Origin: Chryseobacterium mulctrae
Lineage (GTDB): Bacteria > Bacteroidota > Bacteroidia > Flavobacteriales > Weeksellaceae
Direction: 5' to 3'
Length of the DNA stretch: 64,000 nt
NCBI RefSeq assembly: GCF_006175945.1
Contig: NZ_VAJL01000001.1
Span: 3,171,001-3,235,000 of the forward strand
In this document: positions 36,403-43,930 of the stretch, one piece after another
How the letters are laid out: each line of letters opens with the position of its first letter
How positions within the stretch are numbered: the stretch's first letter is position 1
The notes under the pieces: generated by a model
The model's input: only the letters and a program-made list of their open reading frames with translations
Told to the model about the DNA's origin: nothing
Databases searched by the model: none
Position numbers and translations under genes: made by a program

Positions 36403-37911
36403 ATGAAAACGACCACTGTTTCCTCAATTTTAGACACTACAAAATCATATGAATACGTAGATGAAAACCCTGTAAAAGGAGGTGTGAAAGATGTTTATTT
36501 TTCACCTGACAGAAAATATGTGGTGGCTTTTTACAGAACACCTTTAGAAAACGAACAAAAGGAAAGAATTAAAAGAATCGTCTCTACGTATTTGGTGAAT
36601 ATTCAAAACGGAAACGCTTCAGATTATTATTTAGATGAGGTTTTCAGATGGCCTTACGATATTGTTCAGAAAAATAATTTAACGGGAATTGTTGTTCCTG
36701 TTTACAGTCAGAAATTTTTTTTTGCGAAAGGATATTTTGGTTCAGATAACATTGCAGGAAGTGATAAAGTGGGGAAGTGGTTCACCGCTCCGATGTTCAG
36801 AAACCAGCATTATCCGCTTCGTCTGGATAAATCTGAATTGGGAGACTGGTTAAGTTATTTCCAGATTGCGATCAACATCACACGTGGAATTAAAAAATTG
36901 CACCAGATGGGTTTGGCGCATTCAGATCTTTCTTATAATAATATTTTGGTTGATCCGGTGACGAAATCTGCCTGTATTATTGATATTGACGGATTGGTTG
37001 TTCCGAAATTGTTTCCGCCTGAAGTGATTGGAACAGCAGATTTTATCGCTCCCGAGGTTTTAAAAACGAAACATTTGCATCTGCATGATCCGGGAAGACA
37101 GCTTCCGAATCAGAAAACTGATCTTCATGCTCTGGCGGTGCTTATTTATATGTATCTTCTTCGTCGCCATCCTTTGAGAGGCGGAAAAATCTGGGATCTG
37201 GATTCTGAAAAAGATGAGATATTATCAATGGGAGAAAAAGCTCTTTTCGTAGAGCATCCAACCGATTTGACCAATAAAGTGCGAACTGAATATCTTAAAA
37301 AATGGGATGCTTTCTGGGGCGATCCGAATAAAATTCCTTACACCGTTACCGGACCTTATTTGTCTGAATTGTTTAGAAAAGCTTTTATTGACGGGCTTCA
37401 TGATCCAATAAAAAGACCTTTGGCAAATGAATGGGAAACGGCTTTACTGAAAACAGTAGATTTAATTCAGCCTTGTCATAATCCTGAATGTAACGAGAAA
37501 TGGTATGTTTTTGATAATACCCAAACTCCGAGATGTCCGTTCTGTGGAACTTCACACAAAGGAAGCTTGCCTGTTCTCGATTTGTATTTTAAATATGATG
37601 ATGAGGTTTGGAAGCCTGAAAATCATCGATTAATGGTCTATCATAATCAATATTTATTCAAATGGCACGTTTCAAGAAAAATAATCCGCAATGAAAGTCT
37701 GACTTTCGAAGATAAAAAACCAGTCGGATACTTTACTTTTTATCAAGATAAATGGGTTTTGGTGAATCAGACTTTGACTTCTATGAAAGATTTAACCGAA
37801 CAAAAAGAGATTCCGCCCAATTCAATGGTTGAATTGTCAGAAGGCAAAAAAATATTGCTTTCTAATGAAGAAGGCGGAAGAATTATTTATGTGACGATGG
37901 CGAATCAATAA
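36403..37911 (+). CDS. Protein kinase-like component of the TerY-P triad with zinc ribbon
   Basis: A 502-aa kinase. The catalytic loop is HSDLSYNNIL (HSD at 173-175 for HRD) and the metal loop is IDIDG (near 193) for DFG; GTADFIAPEV supplies the activation-segment APE-like motif. The ATP-lysine strand reads KYVVAFYRT, where the usual VAIK lysine is not evident. Downstream are a zinc ribbon (CHNPEC...CPFCG, about 357-385) and a beta-rich C-terminal region (390-502) that could be a forkhead-associated-like or other recognition module. It belongs with TerY and PP2C as a signalling triad. Confidence 0.85.
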   Translation: MKTTTVSSILDTTKSYEYVDENPVKGGVKDVYFSPDRKYVVAFYRTPLENEQKERIKRIVSTYLVNIQNGNASDYYLDEVFRWPYDIVQKNNLTGIVVPVYSQKFFFAKGYFGSDNIAGSDKVGKWFTAPMFRNQHYPLRLDKSELGDWLSYFQIAINITRGIKKLHQMGLAHSDLSYNNILVDPVTKSACIIDIDGLVVPKLFPPEVIGTADFIAPEVLKTKHLHLHDPGRQLPNQKTDLHALAVLIYMYLLRRHPLRGGKIWDLDSEKDEILSMGEKALFVEHPTDLTNKVRTEYLKKWDAFWGDPNKIPYTVTGPYLSELFRKAFIDGLHDPIKRPLANEWETALLKTVDLIQPCHNPECNEKWYVFDNTQTPRCPFCGTSHKGSLPVLDLYFKYDDEVWKPENHRLMVYHNQYLFKWHVSRKIIRNESLTFEDKKPVGYFTFYQDKWVLVNQTLTSMKDLTEQKEIPPNSMVELSEGKKILLSNEEGGRIIYVTMANQ

Positions 37912-37923
37912 ATTTTTATTTCA

Positions 37924-38577
37924 CTAAAAGAGATCTTTTAACTTTAAGAAATATCTTATCTTTTTTCCAATATATGATTTCTTGTAAACAATTTTAGATT
38001 CTCCACGAGGAAGTATTCCTATCATGTTTTTTTTATCCATTGAATCATAAAATTCTTGGGTTATTAAACCTGTGTTAATATAATATTCATATTCTTCTTT
38101 TAGTAAATTTGTTATAGAACCATTGATAAAATTATTTAAATCAATGATATTAGTTTTATTGATCGAATGTGATAATCTTATAAAATCATTATAATTCAAA
38201 TTTTGATTGATAAACTCTTTGAACAAGATCCCAACATATTTTGCTTTTTCGCAATCGTCATTTTCATTAATTATAAATAATAATTTTTCGCCAACCTTTG
38301 TTTTATAGTTTGGATTATTATCTATTTTTTCAGTTTCTTTTTCTCTATCCGTTGAAGAAGTGTTTTCTAGTTCTTTTAAAAAAGTGAATATCTTTTTATA
38401 AAAAAGTTTTTCCTGAATTGTTGATACTAAGTTCTTTCCTTTAAAAAATAAACCAAAAATTGGAAGGTCTTTCACAAAACCATCTTCTAAAAATGAATCT
38501 AAAATAATTTCGTTTACATCAGATATTAAATCTGTGAAATTTTGAGTTTTAATTACTTCTATTATTTGAGTTTTCAT
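37924..38577 (-). CDS. Unknown soluble protein, convergent with the Ter kinase
   Basis: A 217-aa protein of unknown function (M at 38577, MKTQIIEVIK; an alternative ATG lies at 38586). It has a short Phe/Leu-rich segment (LPIFGLFFKGKNL) and is otherwise helical and Lys/Glu/Asn-rich, with EKLLFIINENDDCEKAKYVG in the centre. No family recognised. Its stop is 12 bp from the stop of the kinase gene. Like the nuclease gene it is A+T-rich, which hints at cargo acquired with it, but there is no direct evidence of a defence role. Confidence 0.6.
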   Translation of the reverse strand: MKTQIIEVIKTQNFTDLISDVNEIILDSFLEDGFVKDLPIFGLFFKGKNLVSTIQEKLFYKKIFTFLKELENTSSTDREKETEKIDNNPNYKTKVGEKLLFIINENDDCEKAKYVGILFKEFINQNLNYNDFIRLSHSINKTNIIDLNNFINGSITNLLKEEYEYYINTGLITQEFYDSMDKKNMIGILPRGESKIVYKKSYIGKKIRYFLKLKDLF

Positions 38578-38616
38578 TAATATCATTTAAATATAATATT
38601 GAAAGATATAAATCTT

Positions 38617-39816
38617 TTACACCAATTCAAAAAAATCTCTTTTCCCAATCTTAATTTTTGTCTCTTTTAAAAGCTTAATTTCTGCATTTGGATCATTGAT
38701 TTTCATATTGTTAATCTGAATTCCGCCGCTTTCAATTAATCTTCTTATGAAAGATTTACTTTCGTTATTTTTCAAATGATGACAAAGCTCAATCAAGCTG
38801 ATTTTTGATTGATTCGAAAATAAAGATTCAATAGAAATTGGTTCAAATACTTTCTCTTCAAAATTTTTGTTTTGAAACTGATTAATGAAAAACTGTTCAG
38901 CAATTTCAGCCGATTCTTCATTGTGGTATTGAGAAATAATATTTTTCGCAATGATTTTTTTAATGTTCATTGGGTTTTCACCATCAGAAATTCTCAATTT
39001 CAAATTTTGCTTTTCTGCATCTGAAAAATCTGTGGTCAAATCAATAAATTCATTGATCAGAGAATCAGGAATCGACATTGTTTTTCCAAACATTTCGTTC
39101 GGTTCGTCTGTTAATCCGATAATATTATTCAAAGATTTACTCATTTTTTCTTTTCCATCAAGTCCTTTTAATAAAGGCATGCACATCACAATTTGTGGTG
39201 ATATGTGATGAGCTTCCTGCAATTGTCTTCCCATTGTACAATTAAAAAGCTGATCGGTTCCGCCCATTTCAATATCACATTCTATTTTTACGGAATCAAA
39301 TCCCTGTAAAATTGGGTAAACCAATTCATGCATTGCAATTGGAGAGTTTTCGGTGAATCTTTTGTTGAAGTCATTTCTATGCATCAGTTGAGCTACTGTA
39401 ACTTTTGACATCAACTGAATAACTTCTGAAAAATTCAGAGAATCTAACCAATCAGAATTAAAAACAATTTTCGTTTTTTCTACATCAATTACTTTTGAAA
39501 GCTGATTAATGTATGTTTCTGCATTATGCTGAACTTCTTCTTTGCTTAATGGTTTTCTAGCTTTGTTTTTCCCGGTCGGATCACCGATTCTTGCCGTAAA
39601 ACTTCCGACAATGATGATGATTTGATGTCCCTGATCTTGAAACTGTTTCAGTTTTTTCAAAACAACAACATGTCCCAAATGTAAATCCGGAGCAGTGGGA
39701 TCAAAACCGAGTTTGATGATGAGTTTTCTGTTTTCTTCTTTGGCTTGTTTTAATTTCTGTTCCAAACCGTTTTCTGGTAGAATAATTTCTACATTTTCTT
39801 TTAATGTGTGTATCAT
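38617..39816 (-). CDS. tyrS: Tyrosyl-tRNA synthetase
   Basis: A 399-aa class I synthetase charging tRNA-Tyr. The HIGH motif reads PDLHLGH, and KMSKS is present in KEKMSKSLNN. The C-terminal about 65 residues form an S4 RNA-binding domain (SFIRRLIESGGIQINN). The start at 39816 (MIHTLKENVEII) is chosen over 39870, because the 54 bases between are part of the leader and the terminator lies just upstream at 39836-39864. The gene is preceded by a Tyr-rich leader ORF and alternative hairpins, so its expression is probably set by tRNA-Tyr charging. Confidence 0.95.
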   Translation of the reverse strand: MIHTLKENVEIILPENGLEQKLKQAKEENRKLIIKLGFDPTAPDLHLGHVVVLKKLKQFQDQGHQIIIIVGSFTARIGDPTGKNKARKPLSKEEVQHNAETYINQLSKVIDVEKTKIVFNSDWLDSLNFSEVIQLMSKVTVAQLMHRNDFNKRFTENSPIAMHELVYPILQGFDSVKIECDIEMGGTDQLFNCTMGRQLQEAHHISPQIVMCMPLLKGLDGKEKMSKSLNNIIGLTDEPNEMFGKTMSIPDSLINEFIDLTTDFSDAEKQNLKLRISDGENPMNIKKIIAKNIISQYHNEESAEIAEQFFINQFQNKNFEEKVFEPISIESLFSNQSKISLIELCHHLKNNESKSFIRRLIESGGIQINNMKINDPNAEIKLLKETKIKIGKRDFFELV

Positions 39817-39835
39817 TTTGTTGTATTTTAAGCAT

Positions 39836-39864
39836 AAAAAAGCCCTAACAAATCTGTTCGGGCT
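39836..39864 (-). terminator. Attenuator terminator upstream of tyrS
   Basis: On the minus strand AGCCCGAAC (39864-39856) pairs with GTTAGGGCT (39849-39841), with one mismatch, then five T (39840-39836). It lies in the leader, between the leader-peptide stop (39888) and the tyrS start. Confidence 0.75.
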
Positions 39865-39887
39865 CATCAATATTTTTAATTTAAATT

Positions 39888-39986
39888 TTATTGAATTTTA
39901 GGTATAGAAATACTTCCCGAACGATAGAACGGGTAATAATAAGTACTGAAAAACGGTAAGCGTAAAATGCTGTTTAAGTGTTTCAT
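39888..39986 (-). CDS. Tyrosine-rich leader peptide for tyrS attenuation
   Basis: A 32-codon ORF, ATG at 39986 and TAA at 39890-39888, with the core FFSTYYYPFY. Codons 16-18 are TAT TAT TAC and codon 21 is TAT; codons 12-13 are Phe. Overlapping RNA segments can pair in exclusive ways: CCCGTTC (39933-39927) with GTTCGGG (39922-39916), GTTCGGG with CCCGAAC of the terminator (39862-39856), and the terminator itself. A ribosome stalled at the Tyr codons would cover the first segment and free GTTCGGG to block the terminator. The function is inferred; the ORF and pairings are seen. Confidence 0.7.
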   Translation of the reverse strand: MKHLNSILRLPFFSTYYYPFYRSGSISIPKIQ

Positions 39987-39993
39987 TGTTTTG

Positions 39994-40001
39994 CAAAGAT
40001 A
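39994..40001 (-). promoter_or_regulatory. -7 box for the tyrS leader transcript
   Basis: Reads TATCTTTG on the minus strand, 7 bp from the leader ATG. No clear -33 element. Confidence 0.5.
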
Positions 40002-40032
40002 AGAAGTTTAGATTTAATTGTATCTATTTTTA

Positions 40033-40896
40033 TTACAGACAATCATTTTTCAGCTCGATCGGATTTTCAACACTTTTTAAAAACTCCTTGGTCTTTTTAT
40101 CATAATTTTCACGGTATTTTTTATCATTCGTGTCTCCACCGCCAATGGTGTAGCTTGCCATCCAAGCATCATTATCTGAAGATGTTTGATAGTTGAAAAT
40201 AGAGGATGGTAGCTTTTTGTATTCTTCCCAAATTTTATGAAATTTTCCAGAATTAAGCTTAATGGTATTGAAAACTCCGAAATTTCGTTCTGAAATGTCA
40301 TTGGCTTCTTTGGTGATTGATCTCATTTCATATATAAATTCATTTTCCGAATCATTCATCTTTAAAATTAAACCAGCTAAACCAGAAAATTTATAAGGTC
40401 CATCCTGAATGGGAATGTCTGTAGAAAACCATGCAGTCCATTTTCTGCCACCAAATTCTGTGGTTGCTTTTTGAACAGAATATCCTAAGAATTTATCTTT
40501 CTCAGCATCTATTTTCCAGGCTATTTTACAATTGTTTTTTACAACGAAAAGTTTGTCTTGAAGCTGTTTTTCAAATTGAATTTCTCTGGTGGTGTAATTT
40601 TTAGAAATAACCTCATTAAATTTAGATTCACCATATTTAAAATCAAAAGACATACTTCCTTGTCCTGCTTTTTTAAAATTATTTACAACTGTGGTTTTGG
40701 CAGAATCACTTTTAAATTTAATGTAAGATAAGAATTCTGATGTTTTGTTTTCATTGATCAACAATGCAAAATCTTCATGCAAATATTCAGTTGCGTTTTT
40801 CTGAGGTTTCCATTTGAAATCATAAACTGCTTTGTAAGATTGAGCAGAGAAAATTCCAAATAAAAATAGTGCAGGAAAGCTTGATGTTATTTTCAT
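40033..40896 (-). CDS. GLPGLI family secreted protein
   Basis: A 287-aa exported protein (signal peptide ending FGIFSAQ near residue 19) of the Bacteroidota GLPGLI family, function unknown. The naming motif is GPYKFSGLAGLILKM near residue 170, preceded by the usual KWTAWFSTDIPIQDG. The C-terminus ends in NPIELKNDCL. A second GLPGLI-type domain occurs in this window, fused to a PNGase F-like enzyme at 43930-45594. Confidence 0.9.
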   Translation of the reverse strand: MKITSSFPALFLFGIFSAQSYKAVYDFKWKPQKNATEYLHEDFALLINENKTSEFLSYIKFKSDSAKTTVVNNFKKAGQGSMSFDFKYGESKFNEVISKNYTTREIQFEKQLQDKLFVVKNNCKIAWKIDAEKDKFLGYSVQKATTEFGGRKWTAWFSTDIPIQDGPYKFSGLAGLILKMNDSENEFIYEMRSITKEANDISERNFGVFNTIKLNSGKFHKIWEEYKKLPSSIFNYQTSSDNDAWMASYTIGGGDTNDKKYRENYDKKTKEFLKSVENPIELKNDCL

Positions 40897-40930
40897 AGTT
40901 AAGTGAATTTTATTGTCGCTAATATAAATT

Positions 40931-40964
40931 AAAAGCCCCGAAAATATTATTTTTCAGGGCTTTT
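40931..40964 (-). terminator. Terminator of the 41 kb secreted-protein gene
   Basis: AAAAGCCC.GAAAA / TTTTCAGGGCTTTT stem with T-rich flank on the minus side. Confidence 0.8.
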
Positions 40965-40983
40965 TATTAAAAGATTAACTTTT

Positions 40984-41799
40984 TTATTTTCTCGGTTTTT
41001 CTACTCCAATCCATGCTTCACCTTCTCTTTTTACCTGGCTTAGGATGAATGTTTCAAAATCTTCTGTTTTGTATTCGATATTATCTTTATTTTGCTCAAA
41101 AGGCATAATGTAAAAGAAATCTTTATCTGTTTTATCAGCTTTAGTACCCTTTTTTACTGTAGGCATATATTTTCTTTCAAACTTATACTTCGGAAGATAT
41201 TGCTTTACAGAAGCGTAAAATTTAGCATTGTCTTTTTCATTTGGAATGATGTCAACGATTTTAAATTTATCATTTTTCTTGTCAACCCAAAGATAATAGT
41301 TGGTCTCTTCTTTAGTTTTTTTGTTTAAAGAAGCGAACCCGAAAAATTCTTTAGGAACTAGTTGCTTGATTTTTTCAGCATCTACTTTTGTAAAATATTC
41401 TCCCTGAGAAGGATCTACATAGGTTTCCAAATTATAAAGCAAAACTGCATTATTCTGGAAATTTTTGTTTTTGAAGTATTGATCTAAAGATAATTCTGCT
41501 GTTTTTCTCAGTTCTTTTCCTCTGTCATCTAATTTTTTTGTAGGGTTTTGAGGGTTTACTTTCTTTACAAAGTTGTACAAAACAACAGGTTTTACATCAG
41601 CAAGATGAGGATATGTTTTAAGCTGCTCAGCTTTTACCAACCAATAATATTGTTGATAATAATCGTCTTTATCAACAGGTTTCACAGTTTTATAAGAAAG
41701 AGCTAGTTTTTTAGAATTGAGAACTTTTCCGTATTTACCTTGTCCGAAAGCTAAGCTTGTACACAGTAAAGCAAAAAAAATAGTAATGTTTCTTTTCAT
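40984..41799 (-). CDS. Secreted protein of unknown function
   Basis: A 271-aa protein starting MKRNITIFFALLCTSLAFGQ, a clear signal peptide (start 41799 preferred to 41829). The mature protein is Lys/Tyr-rich (QQYYWLVKAEQLKTYPHL, KTEDFETFILSQVKREGEAWIG) with no motif or family recognised. It has its own promoter and terminator. The neighbours (GLPGLI protein, asparagine synthase) give no functional clue. Confidence 0.75.
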   Translation of the reverse strand: MKRNITIFFALLCTSLAFGQGKYGKVLNSKKLALSYKTVKPVDKDDYYQQYYWLVKAEQLKTYPHLADVKPVVLYNFVKKVNPQNPTKKLDDRGKELRKTAELSLDQYFKNKNFQNNAVLLYNLETYVDPSQGEYFTKVDAEKIKQLVPKEFFGFASLNKKTKEETNYYLWVDKKNDKFKIVDIIPNEKDNAKFYASVKQYLPKYKFERKYMPTVKKGTKADKTDKDFFYIMPFEQNKDNIEYKTEDFETFILSQVKREGEAWIGVEKPRK

Positions 41800-41826
41800 T
41801 TTACAACAGAGATTATTTTTATTTTC

Positions 41827-41834
41827 CAAATATA
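41827..41834 (-). promoter_or_regulatory. -7 box of the secreted-protein gene
   Basis: Reads TATATTTG on the minus strand, 27 bp from the ATG at 41799. Confidence 0.55.
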
Positions 41835-41900
41835 ATTATTTATTAGATAATAAGTTTAATACTTAGTTAAATTATGCAAATATTATTGATTTTATTGAAT

Positions 41901-41929
41901 AAAAAATCCTGTACGAATACAGGATTGAT
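41901..41929 (-). terminator. Terminator of asnB
   Basis: On the minus strand AATCCTGTA / TACAGGATT with loop TTCG and a T run; 14 bp after the stop codon. Confidence 0.88.
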
Positions 41930-41943
41930 AAATTTCATAGATT

Positions 41944-43611
41944 TTAATAAGAAGTTTCGTGCACTTTTACGGCTCTTCCACTTGGGTCGTTCATCTTTTT
42001 AAATGCTTCATCCCATTCTAATGCGATAGGAGTGGAGCATGCAACTGAAGGAACCGAAGGAACTGTTGCAGCCGCAGTTTCACTTGGGAAATGCTCTTCA
42101 AAAATTGTTCTGTAGCGATATTCTTCTTTGTTTTGTGGTGTGTTTAATGGAAATTTGAATTTTGCATTCGCCATCATTTCATCAGACACATATTTCTCAG
42201 CAATATCTTTTAAAGTGTCAATCCATGAATAACCAACGCCGTCAGAAAACTGTTCTTTCTGTCTCCAAGCAATAGATTCCGGTAAAAGATCTTCAAATGC
42301 TTTTCTTAAAACCCATTTTTCAATTTTTCCTTCTTCTTTGCGAATCATTTTATCTTCCGGATTTACATTCATCGCAATATCCATAAATTCTTTATCCAAA
42401 AACGGAACTCTGCCTTCAATTCCCCAACTCATCAATGCTTTGTTGGCTCTTAAACAATCATATAAGTGAAGTTTGCTAAGTTTTCTTACGGTTTCATCGT
42501 GAAATTCTTTTGCATTCGGAGCTTTGTGAAAATACAAATATCCGCCAAATAATTCATCTGCACCTTCACCGGAAAGTACCATTTTGATTCCCATAGATTT
42601 TATGACTCTTGCCAAAAGGTACATCGGAGTGGAAGCTCGAATTGTTGTCACATCATAAGTTTCCAAATGATAAATCACGTCACGAATCGCATCTAAGCCT
42701 TCCTGAACGGTAAAGTTAACTTCATGATGAATGGAGCCAATATGTTCTGCAGCCTTTTTCGCTGCTGCCAAATCGGGAGAACCGACCAATCCAACTGCAA
42801 AACTGTGCAATCTTGGATACCACGCTTCCTGAGTGTCACCACTTTCTATTCTCTGTCTTGCAAATTTTGCGGTAATGGCAGAAATAATAGATGAGTCTAA
42901 ACCTCCTGAAAGCAGAACTCCATAAGGAACATCACTCATCAATTGTCTGTGAACGGCATCTTCCAGTCCTTTTCTGATAGCCTGAATATCTATAACATTA
43001 TCTTTTACAGCATCGAAGTTTTCCCAGTCCCTTTTGTACCATTGCTGAAGTTTGTGTCCTTCAATATTATATAAATAGTGTCCAGGTAAAAATGTTTCAA
43101 TTTTTTTGCAGATTCCTTCTAAAGCTTTCAATTCAGAAGCAACGTAATAATTTCCTTCTCTGTCCCAACCTTGATAAAGCGGGCAAATTCCCATATGATC
43201 TCTTGCAATGAGGTAAGTGTTATTTTCAATGTCGTATAATGCAAAAGCAAAAATACCGTTAAGTTTTTCAATAAAATCTTTTCCGTATTTCTGGTAAAGA
43301 GCAATAATGACTTCGCAATCAGACTCGGTTTGAAATTCATAATCAGGGAATTCTTTTTTTAATTCTCTGTGGTTATAAATTTCACCGTTTACGGCAAGTA
43401 CAATTTTTCCATCTTTTGAAAATAGAGGTTGTTTTCCAGAAGCGGGATCTACGATAGCGAGTCTTTCATGAGAAAAAACAACTTTTTCACTTTGAAAAAC
43501 TCCACTCCAATCGGGACCACGGTGACGGATTTTTTTAGACATTTCAAGAACCTGAGGTCTTAGTATTTCGGTTGACTGTTTTGCGTCAAATAAGCAAACG
43601 ATTCCACACAT
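41944..43611 (-). CDS. asnB: Asparagine synthase B (glutamine-hydrolysing)
   Basis: A 555-aa enzyme converting aspartate to asparagine with glutamine and ATP. The start must be 43611, since Cys2 of MCGIVCLFD is the N-terminal nucleophile of the class II glutaminase domain (1-190; RHRGPDWSG, VNGEIYNHREL). The synthetase domain follows with the PP-loop LSGGLDSSI and SGEGADELFGGY. The longer ORF from 43659 would put Cys internally and crosses the promoter box. The C-terminal SSETAAATVPSVPSVACS segment is low-complexity. Length is like E. coli AsnB. Confidence 0.96.
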   Translation of the reverse strand: MCGIVCLFDAKQSTEILRPQVLEMSKKIRHRGPDWSGVFQSEKVVFSHERLAIVDPASGKQPLFSKDGKIVLAVNGEIYNHRELKKEFPDYEFQTESDCEVIIALYQKYGKDFIEKLNGIFAFALYDIENNTYLIARDHMGICPLYQGWDREGNYYVASELKALEGICKKIETFLPGHYLYNIEGHKLQQWYKRDWENFDAVKDNVIDIQAIRKGLEDAVHRQLMSDVPYGVLLSGGLDSSIISAITAKFARQRIESGDTQEAWYPRLHSFAVGLVGSPDLAAAKKAAEHIGSIHHEVNFTVQEGLDAIRDVIYHLETYDVTTIRASTPMYLLARVIKSMGIKMVLSGEGADELFGGYLYFHKAPNAKEFHDETVRKLSKLHLYDCLRANKALMSWGIEGRVPFLDKEFMDIAMNVNPEDKMIRKEEGKIEKWVLRKAFEDLLPESIAWRQKEQFSDGVGYSWIDTLKDIAEKYVSDEMMANAKFKFPLNTPQNKEEYRYRTIFEEHFPSETAAATVPSVPSVACSTPIALEWDEAFKKMNDPSGRAVKVHETSY

Positions 43612-43628
43612 GTTATATTTATTTGATA

Positions 43629-43636
43629 CAAAGCTA
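43629..43636 (-). promoter_or_regulatory. -7 box of asnB
   Basis: Reads TAGCTTTG on the minus strand, 17 bp from the asnB ATG. Confidence 0.6.
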
Positions 43637-43929
43637 AGTGTGTGGTTTAAAAATTGCAATAAAAATTTGTAAATAGTTTATATTTTTAATTAATTTTTTA
43701 TTTTTAATTTAAAAAATTAATTAAAATAATTAAAATTTAGTACTTGAAAGAATTTTTTTAACAATAGAAAAACAACTATGTTTCATAAAGAAGCAATAAT
43801 TAACATAAATATTTTTTAATTTATTATTTGTAATTCAAATATTTTTCTCACCTTTGTTGCTCGAAATAATTTTTTTTCATCATTTGTGTTTTTACCTCCT
43901 TGTAATAATATTGCAAGGAGGTTTTGTTT
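43637..43929. other. Gene-free AT-rich interval upstream of asnB
   Basis: About 290 bp with no plausible protein. Left half is almost only A and T. On its right is a strong hairpin (43893-43930) whose T tract points in the plus direction although no plus-strand gene ends here, so an unannotated plus-strand RNA is possible. Confidence 0.4.
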
Positions 43930-43930
43930 T
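43893..43930 (+). terminator. Orphan plus-strand terminator-like hairpin
   Basis: ACCTCCTTG / CAAGGAGGT stem with an AT loop followed by TTTGTTTTT on the plus strand; on the minus strand it is followed by A-rich DNA, so it is an unlikely terminator for the gene ending at 43930. Confidence 0.55.

Noticed and set aside
39817-39870. 18-residue N-terminal extension of TyrS
   Set aside because: It reads through the terminator hairpin of the leader; M at 39816 matches the family start.
39836-40001. T-box riboswitch before tyrS
   Set aside because: No T-box consensus, Stem I or specifier-loop arrangement; the leader instead holds a Tyr-rich ORF.
43612-43659. Upstream start for asparagine synthase
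   Set aside because: Cys2 must be the N-terminal residue after Met removal, so translation starts at 43611.
43893-43922. CCTCCTTG in a hairpin read as anti-Shine-Dalgarno mimicry
   Set aside because: Bacteroidota genes here show no use of Shine-Dalgarno sequences; the stem with T tract is explained as a terminator.
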